Shown: positions 17,546 to 26,955 of the stretch, piece by piece
Position numbering within the stretch: position 1 is the first letter of the stretch
How the letters are laid out: each line of letters opens with the position of its first letter
DNA from: Rubrivivax sp.
GTDB lineage: Bacteria; Pseudomonadota; Gammaproteobacteria; Burkholderiales; Burkholderiaceae_C
Length of the DNA: 36,753 bases
Reading direction: 5' to 3'
Assembly: GCA_021298085.1 (NCBI GenBank)
Contig: JAJTDE010000032.1
Coordinates: forward strand, 1-36,753
Notes under the pieces: model-generated
Told to the model about the DNA's origin: nothing
Database searches by the model: none
What the model saw: only the letters and a program-made list of their open reading frames with translations
Program-made: the position numbers and the translations under genes

Positions 17546-19156
17546 ATGCAACGTCGCAACTTCATCACCAGCACCGCTGGTGCCACCCTGGCCCTCGGTG
17601 GCCTGCCGCTGCCGGCGGCCGCCCAGGCCCGCCCCAAGGATGTGCTGGTGGTGGCCAACGAGTTTGGCCCGAACTCGCTGGACATCCAGACCCTGGGTGC
17701 CAACCGCCCGGCCTATGGCGTCAGCTGGCTGGTCTACGACCGCCTGATGACCTATGGCAAGCGCACCCTGCCCGACGGCCGTGTCGTGTACGACCGCAAC
17801 AAGCTCGAACCCGAACTGGCCGAAAGCTGGCAGATGGCGCCCGACGGCATGGCCGTGACCTTCAAGCTGCGCCGCAACGCCAAGTTTCACGACGGCACGC
17901 CCGTCACCGCCAAGGACGTCAAGTGGAGCTTCGACCGCGCGGTCAGCGTGGGCGGTTTTGCCACCTTCCAGATGGGCGCCGGTTCGCTGGAGAAGCCCGA
18001 GCAGTTTGTGGTGGTGGACGACCACACCTTCCGCGTGAATTTCCTGCGCAAGGACAAGCTCACGATGAACAACATCGCGGTGCCGGTGCCCTGCATCTTC
18101 AACAGCGAGCTGGTGAAGAAAAGCGCCACCCCGCAGGACCCCTGGGGCCTGAACTGGACGCGCAACAACACCGCGGGCGGCGGCGCGTTCAAGATCGAGG
18201 CCTTCCGCCCCGGCCAGGAAATCGTCTACGTGCGCAACGACGACTGGAAGAGCGGCCCGGCGCCCAAGCTGCGCCGCATCGTCCAGCGCGAGGTGCCCAA
18301 TGCCGGCAACCGCCGCGCGCTGCTGGTCAAGGGCGACATCGACATGACCTACGACATGCCGCCCAAGGACTTTGGTGAACTCGCCAAGGATGGCGGCAGC
18401 GTCAAGGTGGCCACTATGCCCATCGAGAATGCCATGTTCTACGTGGGCATGAACGTCACCAAGCCGCCGTTCAACAACGAGAAGATCCGCCAGGCCGTGG
18501 CCTATGCCTTGCCCTACGACAAGATCATGGACAACGCGGTGTATGGCCGCGGGGCCAAACTCTATGGCGCAGCCGCAGGCCCGGTGAAGACCACCGCCTG
18601 GCCCCAGCCCACCGGCTACCGCACCGACATCACCCGCGCCAAGGCGCTGATGGCCGAAGCCGGGGTGCCCAACGGCTTCGAGACCACGCTGAGCCTGGAC
18701 CTGGGCGGCGCGACGGTGGGTGAGCCCGCGGCGGTGCTGATCCAGGAGTCGCTGGCGCAGATCGGCATCAAGACGCAGATCAACAAGATCCCCGGTGCCA
18801 CCTGGCGTTCAGCGCTGCTGAAGAAGGACATGCCGATGATCATCAACCGCTTCGGCGGCTGGCTGGACTTCCCCGAGTACTTCTTCTACTGGTGCTACCA
18901 CGGCCAGAACGCCGTGTTCAACACCATGAGCTACCAGAACCCGAAGCTGGACAAGGTCATCACCAACGCGCGCTTCGCCGAGAACAAGCCCATCTACGAC
19001 TCGATGGTGCGCGAGATGATCCAGATCGCCTACGACGAGGTGCCGCGCATCCCGCTGTTCCAGCCCAGCCAGGATGTGGCCATGCAGTCCAACGTGATGG
19101 GCTACATGTACTGGTTCCACCTGCAGCCGGACTACCGGCAGCTGTGGAAGTCCTGA
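17546..19156 (+). CDS. ABC transporter solute-binding protein, peptide/nickel type (SBP_bac_5)
   Basis: A 536-residue periplasmic binding protein of the DppA/OppA/NikA family. CCGGAG eight bases before the ATG at 17546 sets the start; a GTG three codons earlier is less likely. The N-terminus MQRRNFITSTAGATLALGG has a twin-arginine-like RR followed by a hydrophobic stretch and AAAQA, suggesting Tat or Sec export. Family features include PELAESWQMAPDGMAVTFKL, the signature FHDGTPVTAKDVKWSFDRA and NEKIRQAVAYALPYDKIM. It sits five bases after atzF and about 8.5 kb before the Dpp-type permease and ATPase genes (27689-31596) that it presumably serves, which have no binding protein of their own. The ligand is probably a small ureide, amide or modified peptide rather than a general dipeptide, judged only from context. 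Confidence 0.93.
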   Translation: MQRRNFITSTAGATLALGGLPLPAAAQARPKDVLVVANEFGPNSLDIQTLGANRPAYGVSWLVYDRLMTYGKRTLPDGRVVYDRNKLEPELAESWQMAPDGMAVTFKLRRNAKFHDGTPVTAKDVKWSFDRAVSVGGFATFQMGAGSLEKPEQFVVVDDHTFRVNFLRKDKLTMNNIAVPVPCIFNSELVKKSATPQDPWGLNWTRNNTAGGGAFKIEAFRPGQEIVYVRNDDWKSGPAPKLRRIVQREVPNAGNRRALLVKGDIDMTYDMPPKDFGELAKDGGSVKVATMPIENAMFYVGMNVTKPPFNNEKIRQAVAYALPYDKIMDNAVYGRGAKLYGAAAGPVKTTAWPQPTGYRTDITRAKALMAEAGVPNGFETTLSLDLGGATVGEPAAVLIQESLAQIGIKTQINKIPGATWRSALLKKDMPMIINRFGGWLDFPEYFFYWCYHGQNAVFNTMSYQNPKLDKVITNARFAENKPIYDSMVREMIQIAYDEVPRIPLFQPSQDVAMQSNVMGYMYWFHLQPDYRQLWKS

Positions 19157-19177
19157 TCCGTTGCACCAGGACACCCC

Positions 19178-19399
19178 ATGGACGATGCCCAACTCGAGGC
19201 CTACATGGACGCGCAGTGCGCCGCGCTGGGTCTGGTGCTGGCCCCGGCGCACCGCCCGGGTGTGCTGCGCTACCTGGCCCTGGTGGCCGGCATGGCGCCG
19301 AAGGTGATGGACTTTCCGCTCACGGTGGCCGATGAATCCGGCAGCACCTTTGTACCCGTGTCTGCCGTGCCATCGGCCTCGCCGGAGATCGCTGCATGA
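19178..19399 (+). CDS. atzG: AtzG/HpxX-type small subunit (DUF4089)
   Basis: A 73-residue protein of the DUF4089 family. AtzG of Pseudomonas ADP is the small partner that forms a stable complex with the amidase AtzE, in a manner likened to GatC with GatA; HpxX of Klebsiella is the equivalent in an oxalurate-related operon. The sequence shows the family layout: an N-terminal helix (DDAQLEAYMDAQCAALGL), a Pro-containing turn (PAHRPGV), a second helix (LRYLALVAGMAPKVMDFPL) and a short extended tail. Its stop overlaps the start of the amidase gene by four bases (ATGA at 19396), as expected for subunits made in step. Easily missed because of its size; the match in pattern and the neighbour make it secure. 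Confidence 0.9.
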   Translation: MDDAQLEAYMDAQCAALGLVLAPAHRPGVLRYLALVAGMAPKVMDFPLTVADESGSTFVPVSAVPSASPEIAA

Positions 19400-20823
19400 G
19401 CACCGCCGTTGCCGCCATCCAGCACAGCCTGCGCCAGATTCGCGCCACCGACGGGCAGGTCAACGCCTTCACCGCGGTGCTGGCCGAGCGCGCCCTGCGG
19501 CGTGCCGAACAGGTGGACGCCGGTGCTGTCGGCGGCCCGCTCGCCGGGGTGCCCTTTGCCGTCAAGAACCTCTTTGACCTGCAGGGGCTGCCCACGCTGG
19601 CCGGCTCGGCCATCGAACGCGAAGCCGCCCCGGCGGCGCGCGACGCCGTGCTGGTGCGCCGCCTGGAAGCGGCTGGCGCCGTCTGCGTGGGCGCGCTCAA
19701 CATGGACGAGTACGCCTATGGCTTCACCACCGAGAACTCCCACGTCGGCCCCACCCGCAACCCGCATGACCTGAGCCGCCTGTCTGGCGGTTCCAGCGGC
19801 GGCTCGGCGGCGGCCGTGGCCGCGGGCCAGGTGCCGCTGACACTGGGTTCCGACACCAATGGCTCGATCCGCGTGCCGGCGTCGCTGTGTGGTGTGTTTG
19901 GCCTGAAGCCCACCTTCGGCCGCCTGCCACGCAGCGGCAGCTACCCCTTTGTGGCCAGCCTCGACCACCTGGGCCCCTTTGCCCGCAGCGTGGCCGACCT
20001 GGCACTGGCCTACGACGTGATGCAGGGCCCTGACGCCGACGACCCGGCCCAGGTGGCCCGGCCCCTCGAGCCCACCCATGGCCTGCTCGCACAAGGAGCG
20101 GATGGCCTGCGCATCGGCGTGCTGGGCGGGTGGTTTCGGCAGATGGCCCAGCCCGCCGCGCTGGCGGCCGTGGATCGTTGCGCCGCGGCGCTCCACGCCC
20201 ACCAGACCGTCACCTGGCCCGAGGTGGATCGGGCTCGCGCCGCCGCCTTCCTCATCACCAATGCCGAAGGTGCGACGCTGCACCTGCCCGACCTGAAACG
20301 CCGCGCGCAGGACTTCGAACCCCTGTCGCGTGATCGCTTCCTGGCCGGTGCGCTGCTGCCGGCTGCCTGGGTGCTGAAGGCTCAGCGGCTGCGCCACTGG
20401 TTTGCCCGCCAGGTGGCCCAGAGCTTCCAGCACGTGGACGTGCTGCTGGCCCCGGCCACGCCCTGCACCGCGCCGCCCATCGGCACCGAATGGCTGGACA
20501 TCCGTGGCCAGCGCCTGCCGGCCCGCGCGAGCATGGGGCTGCTGACGCAGCCGGTGTCGTGCATCGGCCTGCCGGTGGTGAGTGTGCCGCTGTGGGGCAT
20601 GGACCCGGAGCAGCCGCACCTGCCCATCGGCGTGCAGGTGATCGCCGCCCCCTGGCGCGAAGACCTCTGCCTGCGTGTGGCCCGCGCGCTGGAGGCCGCT
20701 GGGCTGGCGCAGGCCCCGGTGGCGCCCTGGGCGCTGGCTGCCATGGCTACGGCCACGGCTGCCGGCGACGCAACCCCTGACGCCCAGACTCACGCCCCAC
20801 GCCAACCTGGAGAAACCCGATGA
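19396..20823 (+). CDS. atzE: AtzE/HpxY-family amidohydrolase
   Basis: A 475-residue amidase-signature enzyme of the AtzE family. AtzE deaminates 1-carboxybiuret to dicarboxyurea in cyanuric acid breakdown; HpxY relatives act around oxalurate in purine breakdown. The catalytic triad is visible: Lys57 in FAVKNLFD, cis-Ser133 in SGGSSGGS and nucleophile Ser157 in [29 protein letters not shown] is an AtzE-like substrate-loop segment. The gene overlaps atzG upstream and the AtzH/HpxZ gene downstream by four bases each, so the three are translationally coupled. The last 30 residues are an Ala/Thr-rich tail beyond the fold. No AtzD ring hydrolase lies in the window, so carboxybiuret is not certain to be the substrate; an acyl-urea close to it is inferred. 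Confidence 0.92.
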   Translation: MSTAVAAIQHSLRQIRATDGQVNAFTAVLAERALRRAEQVDAGAVGGPLAGVPFAVKNLFDLQGLPTLAGSAIEREAAPAARDAVLVRRLEAAGAVCVGALNMDEYAYGFTTENSHVGPTRNPHDLSRLSGGSSGGSAAAVAAGQVPLTLGSDTNGSIRVPASLCGVFGLKPTFGRLPRSGSYPFVASLDHLGPFARSVADLALAYDVMQGPDADDPAQVARPLEPTHGLLAQGADGLRIGVLGGWFRQMAQPAALAAVDRCAAALHAHQTVTWPEVDRARAAAFLITNAEGATLHLPDLKRRAQDFEPLSRDRFLAGALLPAAWVLKAQRLRHWFARQVAQSFQHVDVLLAPATPCTAPPIGTEWLDIRGQRLPARASMGLLTQPVSCIGLPVVSVPLWGMDPEQPHLPIGVQVIAAPWREDLCLRVARALEAAGLAQAPVAPWALAAMATATAAGDATPDAQTHAPRQPGETR

Positions 20824-21221
20824 GCGCACTGGCCGTCAACCTTCCCGAGGTGCACGCCGAACTGTCCGCGGCATTTCTGCGCTACGAGGACGCCTTGGTC
20901 AACAACCGGCTGGACGTGCTGGACGAACTCTTCTGGCACAGCCCGCACACGGTGCGCTATGGCGCAGGCGAGAACCTTGTCGGCATTGACGCCATCCGCG
21001 CCTTTCGCAACGCGCGCCCCACTGTGGGGCTGGCACGCACCCTGCAACGCACCGTCATCACCACGCACGGCCACGACTTCGGCACCGCGATGACCGAGTT
21101 CCGGCGCGAAGGTGGCACCAAGCTGGGTCGCCAGAGCCAGACCTGGGTGCGTTTTCCCGAAGGCTGGCGTGTGGTGGCCGCGCACGTGAGCCTGATCGAC
21201 CTGCCCAGCGCGCCGGCCTGA
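20820..21221 (+). CDS. hpxZ: AtzH/HpxZ-family protein (SnoaL-like fold, DUF3225)
   Basis: A 133-residue protein of the AtzH-like/HpxZ family, which has an NTF2/SnoaL-like fold and always travels with AtzE/HpxY-type amidases; its own reaction is not established. Typical segments are [21 protein letters not shown] near residue 25, [21 protein letters not shown], and the C-terminal [22 protein letters not shown]. The ATG overlaps the AtzE stop by four bases. An 80-base gap then separates it from the BMP binding-protein gene, the largest gap in the operon and a possible place for an internal promoter, though no clear -35/-10 pair was found. It may channel or rearrange an unstable product of the amidase, which is speculation from context. 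Confidence 0.88.
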   Translation: MSALAVNLPEVHAELSAAFLRYEDALVNNRLDVLDELFWHSPHTVRYGAGENLVGIDAIRAFRNARPTVGLARTLQRTVITTHGHDFGTAMTEFRREGGTKLGRQSQTWVRFPEGWRVVAAHVSLIDLPSAPA

Positions 21222-21301
21222 ACCCGCCGGCCAACCCGAACCGCAGAACGACCCACGCACAGACCTACACCCCTCACCCTCGACAGCCAGGAGAACACAC
21301 C

Positions 21302-22429
21302 ATGACACACGACACCCGCACCATGGCCTCACGCCGCCAGCTGCTTGCCGCCGGCGCCCTGGGCGGCGCTTCGCTGGCGCTCCCCGGTGCACTGCGCTCG
21401 GCCTTTGCCCAGGCCCCCATCACCGTGGGCATCATCTACGTCGGCCCGCGCGACGACTTTGGCTACAACCAGGCCCATGCCGAGGCCGCCGCGCAGCTCA
21501 AGCGCATCACCGGCGTGAAGGTGGTCGAGGAGGAGAACGTCGCCGAGACACAAGCCGTGCAGAAGACCATGCAGGGCATGATCTCGCAGGACGGCGCCTC
21601 GCTGCTGTTCCCGACCAGCTTCGGCTACTTCGACCCGCACATGCTGGCCGTGGCCGCCAAGAACAGCAAGGTGCGCTTCGCGCATTGCGGTGGCCTCTGG
21701 ACGCAGGGCAAGCACCCCGCCAACACCGGCAGCTTCTTCGGCTACATCGACGAAGCCCAGTACCTCAACGGCGTCATCGCCGGGCACATGAGCAAGAGCA
21801 AGAAGCTCGGCTTTGTGGCCGCCAAGCCCATCCCGCAGGTGCTGCGCAACATCAACGCCTTCACGATGGGCGCGCGCTCGGTGGACCCGAAGATCACCAC
21901 CAACGCCATCTTCACCGGGGATTGGTCCATGCCCGTGAAGGAGGCCGAGGCCACCAACGCCATGGCCGACCAGGGCGTGGACGTCTTCACCATGCACGTC
22001 GACGGCCCCAAGGTGATCGTGGAAACCGCCGCGCGCCGTGGCCGCATGGTCTGCGGCTACCACGCCAGCCAGGCCAAGCTGGCCCCCAACGCCTACCTGA
22101 CGGGCGCGGAGTGGAACTGGCTGACGGCCTACACGCAGATCCTGGATGCGGCGCGCACCGGCAAGCCGCACCCCAACTTCGTGCGCGGCGGCCTGAAGGC
22201 CGGTTTCGTCAAGAGCTCGCCGTATGGCGCGATGGTCACCGAGGCCGCCCGCAAGAACGCCGAGGACGTGCGCAAGAAGATGATGGACGGCAGCTTCGAC
22301 ATCTTTGCCGGTGAGCTGAAGGACAACACCGGCAAGGTGGTCATCGCCAAGGGCCAGGTCTTCAAGCAGACCGACCTGGCGCTGGAAGGCATGAACTACC
22401 TGGTGGAAGGTGTGATCGGCAAGGCCTGA
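21302..22429 (+). CDS. BMP-family ABC transporter substrate-binding protein
   Basis: A 375-residue periplasmic binding protein of the basic membrane protein (BMP/PnrA-like) family, whose known members bind purine nucleosides or related heterocycles. AGGAGA nine bases before the ATG at 21302 supports the start. The N-terminus has SRRQLLAAGALGGASLALPG, a twin-arginine-type signal, with cleavage likely near SAFAQA (residue 37). The mature part has ITVGIIYVGPRDDFGYNQAH, a BMP opening, then GSFFGYIDEAQYLNGVIAGHMSKS and KLGFVAAKPIPQVLRNINAF, which match the nucleotide-sugar-like groove strands of the family. Permease and ATPase genes for the same importer follow. In ureide operons the ligand could be a ureide or a urea-like oligomer instead of a nucleoside; the sequence alone does not say. 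Confidence 0.93.
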   Translation: MTHDTRTMASRRQLLAAGALGGASLALPGALRSAFAQAPITVGIIYVGPRDDFGYNQAHAEAAAQLKRITGVKVVEEENVAETQAVQKTMQGMISQDGASLLFPTSFGYFDPHMLAVAAKNSKVRFAHCGGLWTQGKHPANTGSFFGYIDEAQYLNGVIAGHMSKSKKLGFVAAKPIPQVLRNINAFTMGARSVDPKITTNAIFTGDWSMPVKEAEATNAMADQGVDVFTMHVDGPKVIVETAARRGRMVCGYHASQAKLAPNAYLTGAEWNWLTAYTQILDAARTGKPHPNFVRGGLKAGFVKSSPYGAMVTEAARKNAEDVRKKMMDGSFDIFAGELKDNTGKVVIAKGQVFKQTDLALEGMNYLVEGVIGKA

Positions 22430-22451
22430 GGCCCTGCATCGGAGACCCGCG

Positions 22452-23540
22452 ATGAGCGCACCCCACCCGGCTGGAACTGCGATGGAGTCCCTCGGCCTGG
22501 CCCTGCTGGCGCTGGGGGGCGGCCTGCTGCTGTTCGGCGGTTTTGTCTGGGCCGGCGGGCACGACCCGCTGCAGGCCTGGCAGCTGCTGTTCAGGGGGGC
22601 CTTTGGTGATGCCTTCTCGCTGCAGAACACCTTGCAGCGGGCCGCGCCGTTGATGCTCACCGCCCTGTGCGTGGCGCTGCCGGCGCGCGCCGGGCTGACG
22701 GTGATCGGCGGCGAGGGCGCGCTGGTGCTGGGTGGCCTGGCCGCGGCGGCCTTGCCGCTGGCCGTGCCGGTGCCGCTCAACGCCGTGGGCACGGGGCTGG
22801 TGCTGCTGGCGGCGTCCCTGGCCGGTGCCGCGTGGATTGCGCTGGCCGGCTGGCTGCGCCAGTGGCGCGGTGTCAACGAAACCATCTCCAGCCTGCTGCT
22901 GGGCTACATCGCCATCGCGCTGTTCAAGCATATCGTCGAAGGCCCGCTGCGCGACCCGGCCAGCCTGAACAAGCCCAGCACCGCGCCTTTGCCCGATGCC
23001 CTGCACATGGGCAGCCTGATGGGCAGCGATGTCCACTGGGGTCTGGCGTTTGGCGTGGTGGCCTGCCTGGTGGCGGCCGTCTGGCTGGGCGCCAGCACGC
23101 ATGGCTTTGCCACCCGCGTGGTGGGCGGCAACCTGCGTGCCGCGCAGCTGGTGGGCCTGCCCGCCACGCGGCTCATCATCGTCGCCTGTGCCCTGGGTGG
23201 CGCTGCTGCCGGCCTGGCCGGTGGCATCGAGGTGGCCGCGGTGCACACCTCGGCCAATGCCTCGTTGATCGTCGGCCTGGGCTACACCGGCATCCTGGTT
23301 AGCTTTGTGGCCCGGCACAACCCGTTGGCCATCATCCCGGTGGCCATCCTGTTTGGCGGCTTTCTGGCCGCGGGCAGCCTGCTGCAGCGGCGCATGGGCC
23401 TGCCGGATGCGTCGGTGCAGGTGCTGATGGGCTTCTGCTTCATCATCATCCTGGCCAGCGAGGCCGCACGCGGCCGGCTGAGCGGCTTGTTCGCGCTGCG
23501 CCGGCCGCCGCTGGGCGGCGCCAGCCCGGCGGCGGCCTGA
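22452..23540 (+). CDS. ABC transporter permease, BMP/nucleoside type (first)
   Basis: A 362-residue inner-membrane permease of the branched-chain/monosaccharide-like family (BPD_transp_2) used by BMP-type importers. GGAG seven bases before the ATG at 22452 supports the start. Roughly ten hydrophobic segments are visible. Family features include FGDAFSLQNTLQRAAPLML, ARAGLTVIGGEGALVLGG (the conserved N/G-x-GxEG turn) and RGVNETISSLLLGYIA, then VVGGNLRAAQLVGLPATR, the cytoplasmic coupling region that meets the ATPase. The gene starts 22 bases after the binding-protein gene and ends 21 bases before the second permease. The C-terminus is Ala/Gly-rich and probably disordered. The pair with the next permease is expected to form the heterodimeric channel. 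Confidence 0.93.
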   Translation: MSAPHPAGTAMESLGLALLALGGGLLLFGGFVWAGGHDPLQAWQLLFRGAFGDAFSLQNTLQRAAPLMLTALCVALPARAGLTVIGGEGALVLGGLAAAALPLAVPVPLNAVGTGLVLLAASLAGAAWIALAGWLRQWRGVNETISSLLLGYIAIALFKHIVEGPLRDPASLNKPSTAPLPDALHMGSLMGSDVHWGLAFGVVACLVAAVWLGASTHGFATRVVGGNLRAAQLVGLPATRLIIVACALGGAAAGLAGGIEVAAVHTSANASLIVGLGYTGILVSFVARHNPLAIIPVAILFGGFLAAGSLLQRRMGLPDASVQVLMGFCFIIILASEAARGRLSGLFALRRPPLGGASPAAA

Positions 23541-23561
23541 ACCCCGAGGACGAGCAAGACC

Positions 23562-24506
23562 ATGGACTTTGCCTTCCTGGATGTGCTGGTGGCCGTGCTG
23601 GGCGGTGCCATCCGCGTGGGCACCCCCTTCCTGTTTGTCAGCCTGGGTGAGTGCCTGACCGAAAAGTCCGGGCGCATCAACCTGGGGCTGGAAGGGGTGC
23701 TGGTGTTCTCTGCGATGGCGGGTTTTGCTGGCTCTTACCTGAGCGGCCAGTGGTGGCTGGGCGTGCTGCTGGCCGGTGCCAGCGGGGCCCTGATGGCGCT
23801 GCTGCACGGGCTGGTGTGCAGCCTGCCCCGGGTCAATGACATTGCCGCCGGCATTGCCATCATGCTGCTGGGCACCGGGCTGGCCTTCTACCTGGGCAAG
23901 CCGCTGATCCAGCCGCAGGCGGCGCAGATTCCGTCGTTGCCGGTGGGTGAGTGGCTGCAGGCCGCCCTGGGCCTGACGGCCGACGGCACGGGCGCCTGGG
24001 TGCAGGCGCTGAACATCAATGCGCTGTTTCCGGTGGGCGTGGTGCTGGCACTGCTGATGGCCTGGGGCCTGAAGAACACCGGCTGGGGCCTGAAGCTGCG
24101 CATGGTGGGTGATTCCGCCGATGCGGCGCGTGCGCTCGGCAGCTCCGTGGCGGGCTTGCGGGTGGCGGCCACCACCGCGGGCGGCTTTGTGGCGGGCCTG
24201 GGTGGTGCCTCGCTGTCGCTGTATTTCCCGGGCAGCTGGAACGAGGCCTTGTCCAGCGGCCAGGGCCTGATTGCCGTGGCGCTGGTGATCTTCGCGCGCT
24301 GGCACCCGGTGCGCTGCCTGTGGGCCGCGCTGCTGTTCGGCGGTGCCGGAGCGCTGGGCCCGGCGCTGCAGGCCGTGGGTGTCACGGGCTACTACTACCT
24401 GTTCAACGCCGTGCCTTATGTGCTGACGCTGGCCATCCTGGTGTGGACCTGCTCCCCGCGCCAGGCGCTGCAAGGTGCACCCGCCGAGCTCGCGGTCACC
24501 CGCTGA
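23562..24506 (+). CDS. ABC transporter permease, BMP/nucleoside type (second)
   Basis: A 314-residue inner-membrane permease, the second half of the BMP-type importer channel. Its length is the usual one for the shorter permease of these systems. It has eight to ten hydrophobic segments, with [20 protein letters not shown] as the conserved family turn near residue 30, [19 protein letters not shown] in the middle and [20 protein letters not shown] as the coupling region, similar to GENPxAA motifs of related permeases. The start ATG at 23562 lies 21 bases after the previous stop, with a GAGGACGAG purine stretch before it. The biuret hydrolase gene follows after 22 bases, placing an enzyme gene between this permease and the ATPase of the same transporter. 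Confidence 0.92.
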   Translation: MDFAFLDVLVAVLGGAIRVGTPFLFVSLGECLTEKSGRINLGLEGVLVFSAMAGFAGSYLSGQWWLGVLLAGASGALMALLHGLVCSLPRVNDIAAGIAIMLLGTGLAFYLGKPLIQPQAAQIPSLPVGEWLQAALGLTADGTGAWVQALNINALFPVGVVLALLMAWGLKNTGWGLKLRMVGDSADAARALGSSVAGLRVAATTAGGFVAGLGGASLSLYFPGSWNEALSSGQGLIAVALVIFARWHPVRCLWAALLFGGAGALGPALQAVGVTGYYYLFNAVPYVLTLAILVWTCSPRQALQGAPAELAVTR

Positions 24507-24528
24507 CTTCAACCGCTGCCGAACCACC

Positions 24529-25212
24529 ATGCCCTTTGTTGCCGCCAACCCCTACGCCTGGCCCTACGACGGTGACATCAGCCCGGCCAACACCGCGCTG
24601 GTTGTCATCGACATGCAGACGGATTTCTGTGGCCCGGGGGGCTATGTCGACAGCATGGGCTATGACCTCTCGCTCACCCGCGCGCCCATCGTGCCCATCC
24701 AGGGCCTGCTGAAGGCCATGCGCGCCCGGGGCTTCTGCATCATCCACACCCGCGAAGGCCACCGGCCTGACCTCTCGGACCTGCCGGCCAACAAGCGCTG
24801 GCGCTCGCAGCGCATCGGCGCCGGCATTGGCGACTTGGGCCCCTGCGGCCGCATCCTGGTGCGTGGCGAGCCCGGCTGGGAAATCATCCCTGACCTGGCC
24901 CCCGTGCCGGGCGAACTGGTGATCGACAAGCCCGGCAAGGGCAGCTTCTGCGCGACCGATCTGGAGCTCATCCTGCGCACCCGCGGTATCCGCAACCTGG
25001 TGTTGACGGGCATCACCACCGACGTCTGTGTGCACACCACCATGCGCGAGGCCAACGACCGCGGCTTCGAATGCCTGATCGTGGCCGACGCCACGGGCGC
25101 CACCGACCTCGGCAACCACGAGGCGGCGCTCAAGATGGTGACGATGCAGGGCGGTGTCTTTGGCGCCGTGGCGCACTCGTCGGCCGTGATCGACACGCTG
25201 AAGGCCCTGTAA
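24529..25212 (+). CDS. biuH: Biuret hydrolase (BiuH), isochorismatase-like cysteine hydrolase
   Basis: A 227-residue cytoplasmic amidohydrolase that by family should convert biuret to allophanate and ammonia. It closely follows the Rhizobium leguminosarum BiuH pattern: [10 protein letters not shown] at the start, [75 protein letters not shown] and [19 protein letters not shown]. The triad is Asp28, Lys134 and Cys167, equivalent to D36, K142 and C175 reported for BiuH. The frame is open 18 codons further up, but ATG 24529 gives the family start and avoids the upstream permease gene. The product allophanate is the substrate of AtzF, the first gene of this operon, so the two make a complete route from biuret to ammonia and CO2. 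Identity is from remembered similarity, not an alignment. Confidence 0.9.
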   Translation: MPFVAANPYAWPYDGDISPANTALVVIDMQTDFCGPGGYVDSMGYDLSLTRAPIVPIQGLLKAMRARGFCIIHTREGHRPDLSDLPANKRWRSQRIGAGIGDLGPCGRILVRGEPGWEIIPDLAPVPGELVIDKPGKGSFCATDLELILRTRGIRNLVLTGITTDVCVHTTMREANDRGFECLIVADATGATDLGNHEAALKMVTMQGGVFGAVAHSSAVIDTLKAL

Positions 25213-25263
25213 GGCCTTGATGCCCAGACGCACTGACAACCCGACACCCTCACCGTACGCACC

Positions 25264-26955
25264 ATGCGCATCCCACCCACCACCGCACGCGACACCGAGC
25301 GCCATGCCTTGTCGCTGGAGACCTACGCGCTGGGCAAACGCTTCGGCAGCTTCACCGCGCTGGACGGTGTCTCCCTGAAGGTGCGGCCGGGCACGGTGCA
25401 TGCGCTGCTGGGCGAGAACGGTGCCGGCAAGAGCACGCTCGTCAAGTGTGTCGTCGGCTGGCACTCGCCCGACAGCGGCTCGGTGCTGCTGGACGGCCGT
25501 GAACAGGCTATTGGCAGCCCCACGGTGGCACGGCAACTCGGCATCGGCATGGTCTACCAGCACTTCACCGTGGTGCCGGGCATGACCGTGGCCGAAAACC
25601 TGCTGATCGCCCGCGGCTCGTTGCCGGCAGTCATTCCCTGGAAACGCGCCCGGGCCGAACTGCAGGCCTTCATGGACAGTGCACCCTTCTCGCTCGACCT
25701 CGACGCCCTGCCGGCGGAACTGTCGGCCGGCGAAAAGCAGAAGCTCGAGATCCTCAAGCAGCTCTTCCTGCGCCCCCGGCTGCTCATCCTGGACGAGCCG
25801 ACCTCGGTGCTGACCCCGCAGGAGGCCGACGAGGTGCTGGGCGCCCTGCGGGCACGGGCCCACGCGGGTGATTGCACGGTGCTGATGATCACGCACAAGT
25901 TTCGCGAGGTCACGGCCTTTGCCGACGATGTGACGGTGCTGCGCCGTGGCCGCCTGGTGGGCAGTGCGTCGGTGGCCGAGACCGCACCAGCGGTGCTGGC
26001 GGCGCAGATGGTCGGCGCGACCGAGCCTGCCGAGCCTGCACCCGGGGCCGATGCGCATGCCAGGACGCCGCTGCCTGACGCGGCATCGGCCCCGCTGGCG
26101 CCCGCACAAGCCCACACCCTGGCCCAGACGGGTGAGGTCAAGCTCAGCCTGCGCAGCTTGTCGGTGCTGGGCGACCGCGGCGAGCGGGCTGTGGACAGCC
26201 TCCACCTGGACGTGCACCGCGGCGAGATCGTCGGCGTGGCGGGTGTCTCTGGCAACGGGCAGCGCGAGTTGATGGAAGCGCTGGCCGGTCAGCGCCGCCG
26301 CGAGGCCGGCAGTGTCACGGTGGATGGCCGCCCCTTTGACGGCACCCGCGCGCAGTACCGGCAGATGAAGGTCCGCGGCCTGCCCGAGGAGCCGCTGCGC
26401 AACGCCTGCGTGGCCTCGATGAGCGTGGCCGAGAACATGGCGCTGCGCAACTTTGACGAGGCGCCGCAGGCCTTCGCCGGGCTGCGGCTGCCCGGGGCGC
26501 TGGCCCAGCGTGCCCGCGCGCTGATCGCCCAGTACCGGGTCAAGACCCAGGGCGAACAGGCCCCGATGGCGTCGCTGTCGGGCGGCAACGTGCAGCGTGC
26601 CGTGCTGGCCCGTGAGCTGTCCGACGACGCCGAGGTGCTGCTGGTCAGCAACCCCGTGTTCGGGCTCGACTTCAGTGCCGTGGCCGAGGTGCACCAACGC
26701 CTGCGTGCCGCGCGAGACCAGGGCGCCGCGGTGCTGATGGTCAGCGAAGACCTCGACGAGCTGCTGCAGCTGGCCGACCGCATCGTGGTGATGAGCGGCG
26801 GTCGGCTGGTGCACACCTGCGCCGCCGCGGGCGCCGACCGTCATGGCATCGGCCGCTTCATGGGTGGCCATGCCGAGCTGGAAGACCCCGCGCCGTCCTT
26901 GCCGGGGGCTTCGGGCCCGCCGGGCGACCGCCACGCACGCAGGGCTGCCGCATGA
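25264..26955 (+). CDS. ABC transporter ATP-binding protein with two ATPase domains (BMP/nucleoside type)
   Basis: A 563-residue cytoplasmic protein with tandem ATPase domains, as in importers for sugars and nucleosides. Domain 1 (about 18-255) has Walker [10 protein letters not shown] (50-58), signature [15 protein letters not shown], Walker [14 protein letters not shown] and switch His in MITHK. A Pro/Ala linker (about 255-290) joins domain 2, whose P-loop position reads [16 protein letters not shown], lacking the Walker A Lys, whose signature is [15 protein letters not shown] and whose Walker B region [12 protein letters not shown] lacks the catalytic Glu. One degenerate site is normal in this subfamily, so the transporter is probably functional. 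The gene starts 51 bases after biuH and overlaps the next hydrolase gene by four bases (ATGA at 26952), coupling an ATPase and an enzyme. Confidence 0.94.
   Translation: MRIPPTTARDTERHALSLETYALGKRFGSFTALDGVSLKVRPGTVHALLGENGAGKSTLVKCVVGWHSPDSGSVLLDGREQAIGSPTVARQLGIGMVYQHFTVVPGMTVAENLLIARGSLPAVIPWKRARAELQAFMDSAPFSLDLDALPAELSAGEKQKLEILKQLFLRPRLLILDEPTSVLTPQEADEVLGALRARAHAGDCTVLMITHKFREVTAFADDVTVLRRGRLVGSASVAETAPAVLAAQMVGATEPAEPAPGADAHARTPLPDAASAPLAPAQAHTLAQTGEVKLSLRSLSVLGDRGERAVDSLHLDVHRGEIVGVAGVSGNGQRELMEALAGQRRREAGSVTVDGRPFDGTRAQYRQMKVRGLPEEPLRNACVASMSVAENMALRNFDEAPQAFAGLRLPGALAQRARALIAQYRVKTQGEQAPMASLSGGNVQRAVLARELSDDAEVLLVSNPVFGLDFSAVAEVHQRLRAARDQGAAVLMVSEDLDELLQLADRIVVMSGGRLVHTCAAAGADRHGIGRFMGGHAELEDPAPSLPGASGPPGDRHARRAAA

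Noticed and set aside
22362..24548. A 728-codon minus-strand frame across the two BMP permeases
   Set aside because: Antisense shadow; Gln/His/Arg-rich with no domain.
26220..26955. Inactivated ATPase because the second domain lacks the Walker A Lys and catalytic Glu
   Set aside because: A degenerate second nucleotide site is common in double-domain sugar/nucleoside-type ATPases, so this is not evidence of decay.
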